Assembly (NCBI RefSeq): GCF_028728065.1
Contig: NZ_CP117812.1
Coordinates: forward strand, 1,612,001 to 1,676,000
DNA: 64,000 nucleotides
Source: Lentisphaera profundi
GTDB lineage: Bacteria > Verrucomicrobiota > Lentisphaeria > Lentisphaerales > Lentisphaeraceae
Direction: 5' to 3'
Shown one piece after another: positions 27,181 to 36,421 of the stretch. Positions within the stretch are counted from its first letter, which is position 1. Each line of letters starts with the position of its first letter. Under the pieces are notes generated by a model. It made no database searches. It was given only the letters and a program-made list of their open reading frames with translations, and was not told the origin of the DNA. The position numbers were made by a program, and so were the translations under genes.

Positions 27181-28731
27181 TTACTTAGAGCAAACGCGAA
27201 TGATTTCTTCTTGGGTGGTGACGCCCTGAGCTACTTTTTCTAGGCCATTATCACGTATAACTTGCATACCTTCTTCACGGGCAATCTTGTTAAGTTCTCC
27301 ACTATCCTGCTTATTAATGACTGCTTTTTGAAGGACAGGACTCATCATCAATAATTCATAAATCCCTATTCTTCCCTTGTAGCCTGTGTTGCCACAGTTT
27401 TTGCAGACTTGCTGAATATCACCTTTGCAGACTTCGCAAGAGCGACGTACAAGGCGCTGTGAAAGGACTCCGATAAGCGATGAAGCGATAAGGAAGTTTT
27501 CAACTCCCATATCTTGCAAGCGACTTATGGCACCCGCTGCATCATTTGTATGCAGAGTACTCAAAACTAAATGTCCTGTAAGGGCTGCATTGATACATAT
27601 ATCGGCAGTTTCTTTATCGCGGATTTCACCTACCAAAATGATATCTGGATCTTGGCGAACAATGGCACGCAGGCCATTAGAGAAAGTTAAGCCTACGGAG
27701 GCTTTCACCTGTACTTGGGTAATGCCATTAATTTGATATTCGATGGGATCTTCAATGGTAATGATTTTTTCATTGCCAGAATTGAGTAGATTAAGTGCAC
27801 AGTAGAGGGTTGTCGTCTTACCTGAACCAGTAGGACCCACAACTAGGATCAGGCCGTGAGGATTTTTAATTAGCTTATTAAACTTAATTCTCAAGGCCTC
27901 ATTCATACCCACTGTTTGGAGACTAAAACTCTGAATATTTTTCATCAATAAGCGCATCACTATAGATTCCCCGTACATGCCTGGGAGAGTATTCATACGC
28001 ACATCAGTGGATTGACCTACAATCATCAATTCAATCCGACCATCTTGAGGTATGCGATGTTCTGCGATATTGAGCCCCCCAATAAGCTTCAGTCGAGATG
28101 CGATGGCGGAATACTGTTGGCGTGGAGGCGTAAAAAAAGTCTGGAGGACACCATCAATTCTAAAACGTATATTGAGCTCACGTTCTCCTGGCTCAACGTG
28201 AATATCACTGGCTCTCAACTCTAAAGCACGACTAAACACATCATTAACTAAGCGTACAATGGGAGCTTCTTTGGCTAAATCTTGAAGTGATTTTTCATCA
28301 TCGGCATCATAAAAAAGTTCTTTATTTCCCTGATGATATATTTCATTAATTTTACGATTGATAAAACTTTTCCGTAGCAAAACAAATTCTACATCTAAAT
28401 CATAAAAAGCCTTCCACTGCTGACTAATATTATTCAATAGATAAGGTGAAGCTACTGCAATTTGCTGAATAGCTTCATTTAGTTGAAGGGGAAGAATGTG
28501 TTTCTCTTCGAGGTACTCTTGATTGATATCTTCCGAGCGTTCAATCTCATTAATCTCATCTTCATCAACAAGAGTCGATTCACATATTGACGCATATGCT
28601 TCCAATAATTCTTGCTCAGAAACTTCCCCTGAATCAACTAAAAGCCATTCATCAAAAGGCTTTTCTATGCTTTCAAATTTTGGATTTTTTTTAAGTGCCT
28701 GAACTATCAGTTCTTGTGAAAGGAATTTCAT
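27181..28731 (-). CDS. gspE: Type II secretion ATPase GspE
   Basis: 516 aa, the hexameric ATPase at the cytoplasmic base of the type II secretion system. It has an N-terminal GspE/PilB-like domain, the ASDIHVEP segment, Walker A GPTGSGKTTT (around residue 305), the Asp-box IITIEDPIEY, Walker B-region ILVGEIRDKETA, a His box STLHTNDA, and a zinc-binding set of four cysteines (CEVC and CKNC) in the C-terminal domain with a shorter spacer than usual. All catalytic parts look intact. Its ATG overlaps the gspD stop by 4 bp (ATGA). It is the last gene of the tightly packed gsp operon, followed after 164 bp by genes for giant exported proteins. PilB of a type IV pilus is the alternative, but the neighbours gspC, gspK and gspL favour type II secretion. 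Confidence 0.93.
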   Translation of the reverse strand: MKFLSQELIVQALKKNPKFESIEKPFDEWLLVDSGEVSEQELLEAYASICESTLVDEDEINEIERSEDINQEYLEEKHILPLQLNEAIQQIAVASPYLLNNISQQWKAFYDLDVEFVLLRKSFINRKINEIYHQGNKELFYDADDEKSLQDLAKEAPIVRLVNDVFSRALELRASDIHVEPGERELNIRFRIDGVLQTFFTPPRQQYSAIASRLKLIGGLNIAEHRIPQDGRIELMIVGQSTDVRMNTLPGMYGESIVMRLLMKNIQSFSLQTVGMNEALRIKFNKLIKNPHGLILVVGPTGSGKTTTLYCALNLLNSGNEKIITIEDPIEYQINGITQVQVKASVGLTFSNGLRAIVRQDPDIILVGEIRDKETADICINAALTGHLVLSTLHTNDAAGAISRLQDMGVENFLIASSLIGVLSQRLVRRSCEVCKGDIQQVCKNCGNTGYKGRIGIYELLMMSPVLQKAVINKQDSGELNKIAREEGMQVIRDNGLEKVAQGVTTQEEIIRVCSK

Positions 28732-30938
28732 TTAATTTCGGGACTTTGATCGCGGTATTCCATGACGTCATTATAACGTTCTAAAACTCCTTCAAAATCA
28801 CTTTCTTGTTCAATCACAGTAGCTTTAATAAAGATAACGAGTTCTTTCTCTTTCTCACCTAATTTCGCACTACTAAAGAGAAAGCCTATCCACGGAATAT
28901 CCTTTAAAAAAGGCACTCCACTCGTTGATTGTGAGGCTCCTTTTTGAATGATGCCCCCGAGTAAAATCGTTTCTTTATTTTTCATTAAAAGCTTAGTTTT
29001 GACCGTGTTTTCATTAAAAGTCGGCGAGTCAATTAACACATCGTCGGGGTCCTGTTCGACAATGCTCGATAATTCTATTTCAGTATCTAAAGTCACATAT
29101 TTATCCGCGGAAACTTGGGGTGTAACACGAACAATCACCCCTGTATTCCTGTATTCAATTTGTTCATAATCATTATTGGATGAAGTTGAGACGGATCCTA
29201 CTCGAATCGGTACACTTTGACCTATATTAATTTCTGCCGGCTCACCATTTAAAGTCAGAATATGGGGAGTGAAGAGCAACTGAGTTTTACTGTCTCCAGC
29301 TACTGCCTGTACAAAGGCAAACTCACTATCAACACCCGCAGATTGCAATAGTAAACTGATCCCAGGATTCAAATCACCTGGTGGGCCAAAGCTTGGCGTA
29401 TCTGTGTTGGTACTCCCCACTCCAATACCACTTAAATTGTCTCCACTACCAAATTTGTCTGTAGCTGCATACTCAAAACCAAACTCCAAACCTTCCCCCA
29501 GTTCAACTTCTACTGCCGTAACTTCAATTAATACTTGCATCGATGGTGCATCTAAATGACGAAGAATTGCTTTAACCATTGCAAAAGTTTTAGCTTTTGT
29601 ACGAATCACTAATTGATTGCGTCGCATATCTTCAAAAATTGTCACTCCTTCATCAAAGATTGACGCCGCTGGCTCATTCGTTTTTGCCGTATTAGAAGTA
29701 CTTGTTCGTGTGCGATTAGTACCAGTGCTATTTGATGTACTAGCGGCGGCACCCGTCCTACTGGAACTTGAGTTTGTAGATGCCGTTGTCCCTGGCGTTG
29801 AAGCATTAGCCGTATTTGGAAAAAAGAGCTGTAAAGCAGCGACTAAATCATCTGAAACCCCATGTTTAACTGGATAATAAAAAACTTTCTCTTCTCCTTC
29901 TGATTCAAAAGTATCCAAGATTTGTATCCATTTATAAATTTCATGCACGACTAGCTGAGAAGGAGCTGAAACCACTAAAACATCCAGCCTTTCTAGAGCC
30001 ACCATTCTCACACCTTGCCCAGTCGCATCTCCCGTATTGATGCTAAAGCCTAAGACGGGGAGCGCACTTTGCAGTTCTTCCAATAATTTAACTGCATTCA
30101 CATACTGGCACTTATATGTCATCTGTGGCCAATCAGCTTTACCGTGATTATCGAGAGCTTCTACAATAGCTTTTAGTTTTTCTAAATTCGCACTTGTTTC
30201 CACCATCAATAAAGCATTGCTCGCTGCGAGAACAGACAAAGAGGCATTGGGCCCCATAAAGGGTTTAAGTTGTGCAACTGCATCACTCGCATTAATGTTC
30301 TTCAAAGGAAAAAATCCTAGAGACACATTGCCCGTCGACTTATCGACTGATTGAATCACAGAATCCTGGGCGATTTTGGATAAAGGAAAGACACTAACAA
30401 TACCACTCTCACTGACTGAAGCATAAGCATTATTAATATAGAGAACTTGTTCAAATAACTTCCATGCATCGTACAAGGTGAGGCTATCTGCTAAGGAAAT
30501 ATCGGCCTTTACAAAACCCTTGACTCCTGGATCTAAAATATACTCAAATTCGAGCGTTTCACTAAAAACTTTTACTGCAGTGCCCAGCTCAAGATTATCC
30601 ATCACAAGGTCAAAGGGTACTATTTCCTCAAAAAATTTTGGATCTGTTGCTCGACTTTTCATAATGTCTGCTAAACGATTAAACTCAGATGCTTTTGATT
30701 TTGTCTCACCGCGCTGTGGAAAGGCTGATTGCGCCTGGGCTTCGCCCATAAGCTTCAAGGGTGATATAGCTTCAATTACGCCGCTATCGGGCAAGTCCTC
30801 CTCTGCTATATCTGGGCTTAAATTTTTCGACAAATTCACTTCCACATGTGTTGGAGGCTCTTTATCTATATCCGTCTGATTACAGGACAGAAGTACAGTA
30901 AGAAATAAAGTGAGTATATATAAATTATAGGTTTTCAT
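28728..30938 (-). CDS. gspD: Type II secretion outer-membrane secretin GspD
   Basis: 736 aa. The N terminus is a lipoprotein-type signal with lipobox LLSC (Cys19). An N0-like domain (about 100-185, starting FDLVMDNLELG) is followed by N1/N2 ring domains (about 200-370). Next comes a low-complexity Ser/Thr/Asn linker (about 375-430), then an N3-like domain and the secretin barrel, with VLIEVTAVEVELGEG and the C-terminal GVPFLKDIPWIGFLF motif typical of secretins. It would form the outer-membrane channel. A secretin that carries its own lipid anchor may not need a separate pilotin; none is visible in the window. It overlaps both neighbours by a few bases (gspC upstream, gspE downstream), showing an operon. 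Confidence is high because the secretin signature is clear. Confidence 0.93.
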   Translation of the reverse strand: MKTYNLYILTLFLTVLLSCNQTDIDKEPPTHVEVNLSKNLSPDIAEEDLPDSGVIEAISPLKLMGEAQAQSAFPQRGETKSKASEFNRLADIMKSRATDPKFFEEIVPFDLVMDNLELGTAVKVFSETLEFEYILDPGVKGFVKADISLADSLTLYDAWKLFEQVLYINNAYASVSESGIVSVFPLSKIAQDSVIQSVDKSTGNVSLGFFPLKNINASDAVAQLKPFMGPNASLSVLAASNALLMVETSANLEKLKAIVEALDNHGKADWPQMTYKCQYVNAVKLLEELQSALPVLGFSINTGDATGQGVRMVALERLDVLVVSAPSQLVVHEIYKWIQILDTFESEGEEKVFYYPVKHGVSDDLVAALQLFFPNTANASTPGTTASTNSSSSRTGAAASTSNSTGTNRTRTSTSNTAKTNEPAASIFDEGVTIFEDMRRNQLVIRTKAKTFAMVKAILRHLDAPSMQVLIEVTAVEVELGEGLEFGFEYAATDKFGSGDNLSGIGVGSTNTDTPSFGPPGDLNPGISLLLQSAGVDSEFAFVQAVAGDSKTQLLFTPHILTLNGEPAEINIGQSVPIRVGSVSTSSNNDYEQIEYRNTGVIVRVTPQVSADKYVTLDTEIELSSIVEQDPDDVLIDSPTFNENTVKTKLLMKNKETILLGGIIQKGASQSTSGVPFLKDIPWIGFLFSSAKLGEKEKELVIFIKATVIEQESDFEGVLERYNDVMEYRDQSPEIK

Positions 30939-31755
30939 TAGTGCGCTCTTTTTTCCTTGATTTCTGTAATTGTTTTAATTTTTTAATGCGTTCTATGCGC
31001 TGCTCTTTATAGAGTTCTTCTTTTGTCTTCGGTAATTCAGTTGTAGACGGAGTTTTAGCATCAGGCTTTACTTCGCCTTTTGTTGTTTTTTCTTGTACTG
31101 AAACCTTAGGTGTGTTTTTGAGTTCTGCTTGCCGTTTTTTTGCTTGTGCTAAGATGACTTTATTTTCTTGTTCGGCATATTTTTGAACCTGCTTTCTCAT
31201 ATTCACACTAACCGAATTACTTTCATCGATAGTTAAAACAATTTCATTACCCGAATTATTAACTAAAATTACTTCTTCTGAATTGATCTCAACAACCGAA
31301 TAGCCAGTCTCTCCCACATCATCTTCCAAAGCAAACACTTGATCTTTTGTTTTTGTCTGAGGTGAGCGTCCTTTTCGTGAACTTGGGTGAGCCTTAGGAC
31401 TCGCACTCTGGGGTGAATCATAATGTAAGATAACTGTTTTTTTATTTTCCACGCCCATAATCCCTCGTAAGACAAAATTATAGGGGTGCTGAGGTTCCAC
31501 TACTTCTTGAACTTCCTCTTGACTTATTTCTTCTACTTGTTCAAGTTGCGTTCCTCGCAAAGGATCAAAGGGATTTTCCGACTCAAAAAATGAATCACTT
31601 GGCTCCGCTTGACTTAGCATTTTTTCTCGCACTTGCGTTTCTTTCTCGAGGGCAGAAAAAGGCAAGATTTCACTTCTATATGTAAGATCTTTGACTAGAA
31701 CTGTACTGATTACACTTCCGCTCGCTACTAAGGCTAAAATTATTGAACTCTTCAT
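30925..31755 (-). CDS. gspC: GspC/PilP-like inner-membrane linker of the secretion system
   Basis: 276 aa. One N-terminal membrane segment (SIILALVASGSVISTVLV) is followed by an acidic linker and an HR-like beta domain (about 90-175, with YNFVLRGIMG, GETGYSVVEI and VILVNNSGNEIVLTI), as in GspC, which links the inner-membrane platform to the secretin. The C-terminal third is strongly basic, Lys/Glu-rich and probably helical (KTKEELYKEQRIERIKKLKQL), which is unusual for GspC. The gene overlaps gspD by 14 bp and shares one base with the upstream gspM stop (TAATG). The alternative is PilP of a type IV pilus. The assignment rests on the HR-like domain and operon order. Confidence 0.72.
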   Translation of the reverse strand: MKSSIILALVASGSVISTVLVKDLTYRSEILPFSALEKETQVREKMLSQAEPSDSFFESENPFDPLRGTQLEQVEEISQEEVQEVVEPQHPYNFVLRGIMGVENKKTVILHYDSPQSASPKAHPSSRKGRSPQTKTKDQVFALEDDVGETGYSVVEINSEEVILVNNSGNEIVLTIDESNSVSVNMRKQVQKYAEQENKVILAQAKKRQAELKNTPKVSVQEKTTKGEVKPDAKTPSTTELPKTKEELYKEQRIERIKKLKQLQKSRKKERTNENL

Positions 31756-32342
31756 TACTGAGCTCCTTGCACTATCAAGGGCGCTTTTACATAGGTTCTC
31801 AAGACGCCATTGAGACGGAAATTATTAGCTGGTGCTTTACTCGTAGCTTTACTGGCCGTCAACTGAAATGATGACCAATTATAAATCTTTTCATTATCCG
31901 CCAAGGCTCTTAGGAAACTGTAAAAACTTTTCATTTCCGCAGCTGCAATAGTGCCTGTAAGTGGGTAGTCAATAACCTTTAAATGTTCATAAGTCGTTAA
32001 GGACTTTTCTCGTCCTACGTTGACAATAATTTGATCTAGATTTTCTACTTGTAGGTATTTTCGTATTTCTTGCTGAATTAAGCTGCGTGGCGATGTCGGT
32101 CCCTCATAACTATAAAGTTTTTTTAAAGACTCAGCATTACTTTTTTCCAAAGATTCTAACTCAGATTCTTTATGTAATGCGAGCTGTAAGTCTGTTGATA
32201 GCTTCTGGTGATTTTGCTTAGCTCTTATGGCATCATTGCCATTAAAGAAATCCATATTAAAGCTCAGCTTACTATTATCTATGATCACTACCGCAATCAT
32301 CAGAAGCATAATGAGCAAAAGGTATTTTTGTCTTTTATTCAT
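31755..32342 (-). CDS. gspM: GspM/PilO-like inner-membrane assembly protein
   Basis: 195 aa bitopic protein. A short cytoplasmic start is followed by one membrane helix (YLLLIMLLMIAVVII), a coiled-coil-prone stretch (about 40-75), and a small periplasmic ferredoxin-like domain (about 85-190), the architecture of GspM and PilO. Such proteins pair with GspL to hold the inner-membrane platform. It overlaps the upstream gspL by 4 bp (ATGA) and abuts gspC. Sequence similarity to known GspM is too low to see by eye; the call rests on size, topology and position. Confidence 0.65.
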   Translation of the reverse strand: MNKRQKYLLLIMLLMIAVVIIDNSKLSFNMDFFNGNDAIRAKQNHQKLSTDLQLALHKESELESLEKSNAESLKKLYSYEGPTSPRSLIQQEIRKYLQVENLDQIIVNVGREKSLTTYEHLKVIDYPLTGTIAAAEMKSFYSFLRALADNEKIYNWSSFQLTASKATSKAPANNFRLNGVLRTYVKAPLIVQGAQ

Positions 32343-33493
32343 TTAGAGTTAAGTCCCGTGATTATTCGTAAGCTTAGGTTAAGTTCATCACGCTGGCGAG
32401 TAATGGGAATATCATCATCAAAAAAATCTGAAGCACGAAAAGCTTCGTAGACTTCTTGGATATCAATCTGACCTGAGGTGGATAGTAATCGACAATTAAT
32501 TACTTCTTCGTTGATTCTCAGATCTTTAATATAGCAATTTCTTGGTAAAACTCGACTTATCTCATTCAGTATTTGGGGCAAAGAGCGCGTTGATTCCTGT
32601 CTAGCTGCTTTCATCTCTGATTGAAAAGTCTCTAATTCAGTGAACCTCTGTGAATCCACATAGGGAATTTGTCGCTCTAAATCATCACTTGCTAGCTCAA
32701 TCTGCTTTAGATTACGACTTTTATCTCCGTAATAATCCGCCACTTTATAAGTAGACATCAATAACATATAGGCTACTAAAACTAGACTTGTATACTGACT
32801 CCAGTAATGATGCTTTAAGCGCAAGTCATTGGGGAGTTGAAAAGCTGTTTTTAGATCACCTTTAACAAAGTCCTCAATCATATATCTCGCTTGACTCAGG
32901 GCGCCCCAATACAATTCCTGCTGGGCTTTATCTGCCAGGTCATTCCAGTTGACTGAAAAACTGGCTTCAGGAAGATCTTCCCTGAGAATCAATTCATTTA
33001 TTTTATTTGTTGAATCAACATCATATATTTGGCCATTTTTATATAAATGACCTTCATGGCATGCCATTGCCGGAAAATAAATATCGAACTTTAAGCCCAC
33101 ACAGCGCTCTACAATGAATTTCCATTTATCCTTAGTCATCAATATAACTTGACACAAGTCATGCCTTATTTGATATGCCCAATTAAGTTTATTTTCTGCC
33201 ATTGGAACCTGTGCATTAATTGAGAACTTTATAGCATTGCGAAATTCCACGTCTTTCATCTTTGGCAACGATAAAGTAAATACCGTACTCAGATCAGAGT
33301 TATCACCCACAACAATTAAATCAGAGTTTTTTATGGCAAAGATCGCTTTAAGGTCTGCCAATGAATCTTCTTTATTAAACTCTTGGCAGGCCAAGACCCC
33401 TATAGAGTCACCCTCTTTGCGCACTTTCATGGCAAAGGCCTTGCCATCAGAACAAAGCGTGACGCTAATAACTGTTAATTTATTCCCCAACAT
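32339..33493 (-). CDS. gspL: GspL-like inner-membrane protein (PilM/PilN-type fusion)
   Basis: 384 aa. The N-terminal half (about 1-215) resembles the actin-like cytoplasmic domain of GspL/PilM, with short strands such as DLIVVGDNSDLS and LPKMKDVEFRNAIKFSINAQVP. A single membrane helix follows (about 230-250, SLVLVAYMLLMSTYKVA), then a PilN-like region with a coiled coil and a compact periplasmic domain (SLPQILNEISRVLPRNCYIKDL). GspL recruits the GspE ATPase to the membrane. Its ATG shares one base with the gspK stop (TAATG), and its end overlaps gspM. The fused PilM-plus-PilN layout is what separates GspL from type IV pilus proteins, where the two are separate genes. Confidence 0.72.
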   Translation of the reverse strand: MLGNKLTVISVTLCSDGKAFAMKVRKEGDSIGVLACQEFNKEDSLADLKAIFAIKNSDLIVVGDNSDLSTVFTLSLPKMKDVEFRNAIKFSINAQVPMAENKLNWAYQIRHDLCQVILMTKDKWKFIVERCVGLKFDIYFPAMACHEGHLYKNGQIYDVDSTNKINELILREDLPEASFSVNWNDLADKAQQELYWGALSQARYMIEDFVKGDLKTAFQLPNDLRLKHHYWSQYTSLVLVAYMLLMSTYKVADYYGDKSRNLKQIELASDDLERQIPYVDSQRFTELETFQSEMKAARQESTRSLPQILNEISRVLPRNCYIKDLRINEEVINCRLLSTSGQIDIQEVYEAFRASDFFDDDIPITRQRDELNLSLRIITGLNSK

Positions 33494-34467
33494 TAGAAAC
33501 TTGTCCTACGCCAATACTGCATACCCTTAAACTTCCCAAACCTTTTAGGCCCCCTGTTGTTCAGTTGCAAAATCTCCTCATGTACCACGGTATTCAAGCC
33601 TTCTTGATCACTAACTTTCACTTTTAATAAATAAACTCCTGACTCTTTGAAGGAAAAGAAACGTTTTATGCGAGGAAGTAACTCTGGAATAGATTCTTCC
33701 AAAGCAATAGATTCTTCAAACCAAGCAGTCCTTGCTTGCTTTACCTGAAGTATTTCATCTTCTGCTAAATTTAAACGCATCATAATTTCGTTAATATCTG
33801 CAGAGAAGAAACTAGATTTTAAATTTCTAGAGAGACGTACACCATCAGGGATAAAAGGACGCACCAATTGTCTTAAACTTTCTGGATTCTCTTGCTGATC
33901 AACTAAGGCTAAGTCGACAAATTCCCTAAGCTCCGGTATCCAATAAATTTCTTCGCCATACTCCATCGAAGATTTTCTTGGCAAATCATAGGGGTCATAA
34001 GCAGATATATCGTAGGCATCATTATTTTGCGTATAACGACTCAACTCATCTATAAAAACGAGCTCCTCACCCTCATCTACTTGTTGCAAACGCTTGAATG
34101 CTAAGGCACGAGATTGACTGATTTCTCCTTGGAGATTCAAGCCTCTAAAAGCATCATTAATCTGTGTTTTAACCATGAAATCTTCTGACGTCAATGTTTG
34201 AACTCGTCCATCTGCACGGTAGCGCTCTTCTGAATCTTCCTCTTCAAGAGATTGATTGTTATTTCTGTTTTTATGAACTTGGAGGTCACCCATCAGTTTC
34301 CATTTAAGAATACTTAGTTGACTTTCAGCCTCATAGTGATTTTTAATCAAACGATTCTGTAAAAGTGCCTGACGAAAACTAAGCGCGCTGATGGCACTAC
34401 TCTCTCCACTGAGCATAAAAATCATCAATAAACTCAATATCACTATAATTAATGCCGGCCCCTTCAT
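33493..34467 (-). CDS. gspK: Minor pseudopilin GspK
   Basis: 324 aa from the chosen ATG, which overlaps the gspJ stop as ATGA; a start 8 codons upstream exists but would lie inside gspJ. The N terminus (MKGPALIIVILSLLMIFML) is the hydrophobic pilin helix of GspK, which characteristically lacks the Glu+5 of other pseudopilins. The size matches GspK, the largest pseudopilin, and the long globular domain includes a region like the GspK helical insert (FFSADINEIMMRLNLAEDEILQV). GspK caps the pseudopilus tip with GspI and GspJ, which are encoded directly upstream. The call is firm on position and shape, moderate on sequence. Confidence 0.75.
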   Translation of the reverse strand: MKGPALIIVILSLLMIFMLSGESSAISALSFRQALLQNRLIKNHYEAESQLSILKWKLMGDLQVHKNRNNNQSLEEEDSEERYRADGRVQTLTSEDFMVKTQINDAFRGLNLQGEISQSRALAFKRLQQVDEGEELVFIDELSRYTQNNDAYDISAYDPYDLPRKSSMEYGEEIYWIPELREFVDLALVDQQENPESLRQLVRPFIPDGVRLSRNLKSSFFSADINEIMMRLNLAEDEILQVKQARTAWFEESIALEESIPELLPRIKRFFSFKESGVYLLKVKVSDQEGLNTVVHEEILQLNNRGPKRFGKFKGMQYWRRTSF

Positions 34468-35120
34468 TGTGTGAGCTTCCCATTGTCCCATGGAGCGAGT
34501 CTCTCGTCATAAGAACTCGCTGCAGTTCGCCACATGAAATTTTCTTCAGACCCATCGCGCCAACGCACTTTTAATAAAATGGCTAAAGGAATATCCTGGC
34601 GTTCTTCTAGCCATTCATTTAACCACTCCAATTCTTCACTACTTTGACTCTCTTCAATTGCCGAGACATAGCTAAATTCAATTTGCTCTACATCTTTGGC
34701 TAATAACGAAGTGTAGTATTTTCCTTCTATGAGTTCTTCTCCATTGAAAAATGGACGTGTTTGATAATTGGCAACTAGCTCATTTTCCTCATTCAGAATT
34801 AGTTCTATAAAGCGCATTCCTCCATCTTTTAGTGTGTTCACTTTATTAAGCTGGGCAAAACGCATTTCATTTACCGCACCATAGAAAAATGATTGCTTGT
34901 CACCACTTTCATCACGCCAATTAAAAGGCACCATATTCGAAAACATTTTACGCAAAGTTTTGTCTAAGATCACTAACTGTGATATATGACGGGCTCGATC
35001 CTTCTGAGCCTCGTAATTCGACAAAGAACTACTCGTTAACTTCATGCACAAAATGCATAATAAGGCAAAAATCCCCGTAGCAATGATGACTTCGATTAAG
35101 GTGAACGACCGATTTCTCAT
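34464..35120 (-). CDS. gspJ: Minor pseudopilin GspJ
   Basis: 218 aa with a prepilin-type leader (MRNRS then FTLIEVIIATGIFALL). The conserved Glu at +5 of the mature protein is present. The residue before the cleavage site is Ser rather than the usual Gly. The length and a long beta-rich globular domain fit GspJ, part of the pseudopilus tip complex. It overlaps gspI upstream and gspK downstream by 4 bp each, so the three tip subunits are translationally coupled. A generic prepilin-type protein is the alternative, but the I-J-K order is diagnostic. Confidence 0.78.
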   Translation of the reverse strand: MRNRSFTLIEVIIATGIFALLCILCMKLTSSSLSNYEAQKDRARHISQLVILDKTLRKMFSNMVPFNWRDESGDKQSFFYGAVNEMRFAQLNKVNTLKDGGMRFIELILNEENELVANYQTRPFFNGEELIEGKYYTSLLAKDVEQIEFSYVSAIEESQSSEELEWLNEWLEERQDIPLAILLKVRWRDGSEENFMWRTAASSYDERLAPWDNGKLTQ

Positions 35121-35509
35121 AAGTCCTGTTCCCTCAGCAGCTTAGTGATCACAAGCTCATCAATCAATTCACCATCACGCCATAATTCCACATGAATATT
35201 CATCGCCTGCCAAGTACTATTTAATTCGAGTGAATCTTCCTCTAGCATGCTATCATCTACATACTCAGTCGTATGACATTCTATCGCTATGCCCTGAGGC
35301 AATAATTCTTGTGGAAACTCTGCTTCCGCGCCCCACAAGAGATGATATTCTGCACCTAAGCTAAGTAAATGACTTGTCCCCCAGGTACTTTCTGCTTCAA
35401 AACTTAATTGGGCCGAGCGGCTCAAAATTTGTACGGCGATAAGTGAAGCCATAGATAAAATCACCGTGGCAATAATCACTTCAATTAGAGTGAAACTTTT
35501 ATTCAACAT
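35117..35509 (-). CDS. gspI: Minor pseudopilin GspI
   Basis: 130 aa. The leader MLNKS is followed by FTLIEVIIATVILSMASL, with Glu+5 present and Ser in place of Gly at -1. The short length and position between gspH and gspJ fit GspI, which nucleates the pseudopilus tip. It overlaps gspH by 11 bp and gspJ by 4 bp. Confidence 0.75.
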   Translation of the reverse strand: MLNKSFTLIEVIIATVILSMASLIAVQILSRSAQLSFEAESTWGTSHLLSLGAEYHLLWGAEAEFPQELLPQGIAIECHTTEYVDDSMLEEDSLELNSTWQAMNIHVELWRDGELIDELVITKLLREQDL

Positions 35510-35996
35510 CGATCATCACCTGTGAATTTAAACGATCTACATTAATTGTATAAGTAAAGTCCTGTACTTGAAGCTGCAATACATCCCCTGAAGCCTCTCC
35601 GTCTGGATAGAAAGTGAAAAACACATCTTCTTGCTCACTCATTTTACAAAAATCTGCCAAGCTATATTCGCTCTCCCCTAACCACACATCCAGTGCACTA
35701 TTAGGCTCGGCTTCATCACCATTATTCTCTTCGTTTACTTCTGTATTCTCTGGATCCATAAACTCAGCTTTCACAGCTCCCGACTCTTGGCTACTAAATC
35801 TTAATTCCACGGCTTCATTCAAAAGCTGTGCTCGTAACCTTGCCTTGATAAAAATATCCTGAAGTTGATTATCCACTCGCAGGCGCATCTCTTGGGGACT
35901 CGTTCCGCCAAAGCGGTTGAGCACCACAAGTAAAACTACTGTCAATAAAACAATGACAATAATCAGTTCTAAAAAGCTAAATTTACGACACTTCAA
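35499..35996 (-). CDS. gspH: Minor pseudopilin GspH
   Basis: 165 aa. The N terminus MKCRK is followed by FSFLELIIVIVLLTVVLLVVL, a prepilin-like helix with Glu+5 retained and Lys before the expected cleavage site. A beta-rich C-terminal domain of about 125 residues follows, with an Asn/Glu-rich loop (NTEVNEENNGDEAEPN). Size and place in the operon suit GspH, which connects the tip to the main pseudopilin fibre. It lies 12 bp after gspG and overlaps gspI by 11 bp. Confidence 0.75.
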   Translation of the reverse strand: MKCRKFSFLELIIVIVLLTVVLLVVLNRFGGTSPQEMRLRVDNQLQDIFIKARLRAQLLNEAVELRFSSQESGAVKAEFMDPENTEVNEENNGDEAEPNSALDVWLGESEYSLADFCKMSEQEDVFFTFYPDGEASGDVLQLQVQDFTYTINVDRLNSQVMIDVE

Positions 35997-36008
35997 AACA
36001 ACAGTGCT

Positions 36009-36407
36009 TTACTCTTCTGGAACCACGAGGTCCGCATTGGCATCTTGACCACCTGGCGCACTATCTGCACCTAAAGAACGAATCACAAAGCCATGACGAT
36101 TATTGGAACTGCGTTCAAAAATCAAAGGGTTTTTCCATGAATCTTCAGGGGCCTTATCCATCTGACGTTTCCAGCCCTTAAGTTGACGAGTATTCTCTAC
36201 TAGCTCGTTAAGTGACTCGGGCAACTGCCCCGTCTGTAACTTAAATATTTCGATGACTCCTAAAAGGTTATTCATTTCAGCTTTTGTGAGCTCAACTTTT
36301 GCATCATCACCTTTACCAATAATTTTAGGTGCCACAAAAGCGGCAATTAAGGCAATAATTGTTACCACAATAATAATCTCAATTAATGAGAAATAACGTT
36401 TTTTCAT
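36009..36407 (-). CDS. gspG: Major pseudopilin GspG
   Basis: 132 aa. The leader MKKRY is followed by FSLIEIIIVVTIIALIAAFV with Glu+5. The globular part has the hallmarks of the major pseudopilin: KAEMNNLLGVIEIFKLQTGQLPESLNEL, a conserved Trp-containing loop, and a C-terminal SLGADSAPGG calcium-loop-like segment close to the classic SxGxDxxxGG. GspG polymerises into the periplasmic pseudopilus that pushes substrates out. Tyr, not Gly, precedes the processing site. It is preceded by gspF with a 14-bp gap and followed by gspH after 12 bp. Confidence 0.9.
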   Translation of the reverse strand: MKKRYFSLIEIIIVVTIIALIAAFVAPKIIGKGDDAKVELTKAEMNNLLGVIEIFKLQTGQLPESLNELVENTRQLKGWKRQMDKAPEDSWKNPLIFERSSNNRHGFVIRSLGADSAPGGQDANADLVVPEE

Positions 36408-36421
36408 TTTCTTCCTTGTTC

